DNA from: Spartobacteria bacterium
GTDB taxonomy: Bacteria; Verrucomicrobiota; Verrucomicrobiia; Chthoniobacterales; UBA10450
DNA: 7,413 bases
Direction: 5' to 3'
NCBI GenBank assembly: GCA_021324035.1
Contig: JAJPJU010000111.1
Span: 1 to 7,413 of the forward strand
This document shows positions 6,852 through 7,413 of the stretch, piece after piece; position 1 is the stretch's first letter; every line of letters starts with the position of its first letter. The notes beneath the pieces were generated by a model, which was not told where the DNA came from, did not search any database, and saw only the letters and a program-made list of their open reading frames with translations. Made by a program: the position numbers and the translations under genes.

Positions 6852-6901
6852 CGGCGGCTCACCGAGCCGCCAATGGCGACTAATGTCAGTCGCCGCTACC
6901 T
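6846..6901. repeat. 56-bp two-hairpin palindromic element, copy 2 (between convergent genes)
   Basis: Perfect 11-bp outer arms (aggtagcggcg at 6846-6856 and its complement at 6891-6901) enclose hairpin 6853-6871 (8-bp stem, loop ACC) and hairpin 6875-6894 (7-bp stem, 6-base loop). Length, arm length and hairpin positions match copy 1, though stem sequences differ. It contains the TAG stop of the TauE-type gene (6849-6851) and the TGA stop of the DUF309 gene (6888-6886). It could act as a bidirectional transcript end, but no T tract follows on either strand, so it is not a standard intrinsic terminator. Confidence 0.87.
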
Positions 6902-7362
6902 AACTCGACTTTCGGCGCATTCTTTGGCGACCATGGATTGGTTTTGAATTCCGACGCGATGATTTCTTCGCGGGTCGCGCGCAAAAGCGCGAGAAATGCG
7001 GTTAGGTCCAATGCGTGGTGCCGCGGACCGAATGGCGAGAGATTTTTCTCCGCCAGGTCGAACAGGCGAACCGCCGGACGCAGGCGCCGGCTGTGTTTGG
7101 CGTGGGTCGGATGTTCGAAGTTTTTCTGGAGATGAACAAACGCGCCCGCCGCCTGAATCAGTCCCTTGAAAAAATTATCGTCCGCGGTGTCGGTATTTAG
7201 CCAAAGGTGTTCGAGGACATCGTGCGCTTCATAGTAGCGCTGCTCGTTCCAGCAGCGAAAATAAGCGCGATAAAATGCGTGCTTCGCAATCTCACCGGAA
7301 AAACTGGCATCGTCACCTTCGAGATCCCGAACGAACTGCGAAATTCTTTCGCCTTTGCTCAT
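6886..7362 (-). CDS. DUF309 family protein
   Basis: This 158-residue soluble, probably all-helical protein matches DUF309. The signature segments are YYEAHDVLEHLW (residues 43-54) and FFKGLIQAAGAFVHLQ (64-79), the conserved F/Y-EAHE-VLE-LW and LQGLIQ-AA--HL patterns of the family. The function is not established. The His and Glu residues in EAHDVLEH could be a metal or ligand site, but this is inference. The start ATG 7362 is likely, yet the frame remains open to the window edge (17 more codons without a stop), so a longer N-terminus is possible. No Shine-Dalgarno sequence is seen. The last four codons (GSGD) and the TGA come from the palindromic element, so the C-terminal tail may be altered relative to relatives. 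It is convergent with the TauE-type gene. Confidence 0.85.
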   Translation of the reverse strand: MSKGERISQFVRDLEGDDASFSGEIAKHAFYRAYFRCWNEQRYYEAHDVLEHLWLNTDTADDNFFKGLIQAAGAFVHLQKNFEHPTHAKHSRRLRPAVRLFDLAEKNLSPFGPRHHALDLTAFLALLRATREEIIASEFKTNPWSPKNAPKVELGSGD

Positions 7363-7413
7363 GAAGCGTTTAATTTCGGCATGCCTCAGATGATGGGCAA
7401 ACCGACTTTTCCG

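Noticed and set aside
6846..6901. Classical intrinsic terminator
   Set aside because: Strong hairpins exist, but neither side is followed by a T run in the direction of transcription.
7386..7413. Possible C-terminal end of an upstream minus-strand gene (frame reading GKVGLPII then TGA)
   Set aside because: Only eight codons are visible, there is no recognisable family, and the same stretch is also open in the DUF309 frame, so a gene cannot be supported.
1..7413. CRISPR array, tRNA, rRNA or insertion sequence
   Set aside because: No regularly spaced direct repeats, cloverleaf RNA gene, transposase coding region or terminal inverted repeats of an IS were found on either strand.

Overview
The window reads as moderately GC-rich bacterial chromosome. 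It uses the standard code: the four intact genes from the glycosyltransferase to the sulfatase and the DUF309 gene mostly end in TGA. Gene starts lack clear Shine-Dalgarno sequences. Short palindromic repeats and TTCGAA-rich intergenic repeats suggest a soil Verrucomicrobiota-like or related lineage. That placement is a low-confidence inference from style, not from a marker gene.

Layout. Positions 1-5505 hold a tightly packed minus-strand series. In transcription order it is a YyaL/SSP411-family thioredoxin-domain gene (5505-3295), a small DxD glycosyltransferase (3280-2543), a PAPS-dependent sulfotransferase (2543-1473), a formylglycine-type sulfatase (1473-100), and the start of a second, different sulfotransferase (95 to beyond the left edge). 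The junctions glycosyltransferase/sulfotransferase and sulfotransferase/sulfatase are both TGATG stop-start overlaps, and the next gap is 4 bp. These four genes therefore look like one translationally coupled cassette for making and editing a sulfated glycan or glycolipid. Positions 5506-5720 are intergenic and hold a diverged inverted TTCGAA-rich repeat. A small membrane protein of the DUF486 family (6047-5721, minus) is divergent from a TauE/SafE-type exporter (6114-6851, plus). A DUF309 protein (7362-6886, minus) converges on the exporter.

Most interesting points. (1) The YyaL-family gene has one in-frame TGA at codon 265, exactly where the conserved GGGFHRYS glycine should be (GGA to TGA). 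No frameshift is seen, and the rest of the gene continues uninterrupted to its natural end. (2) Two 56-bp palindromic elements of identical architecture (11-bp outer arms enclosing two hairpins, with different sequences and compensating stem bases) lie at 3524-3579 and 6846-6901. One is inserted in frame inside the YyaL-family coding region, adding about 19 codons. The other supplies the stop codons of both convergent genes, TauE and DUF309. (3) The glycosyltransferase-sulfotransferase-sulfatase-sulfotransferase cassette has an apparently cytoplasmic sulfatase encoded between two sulfotransferases.
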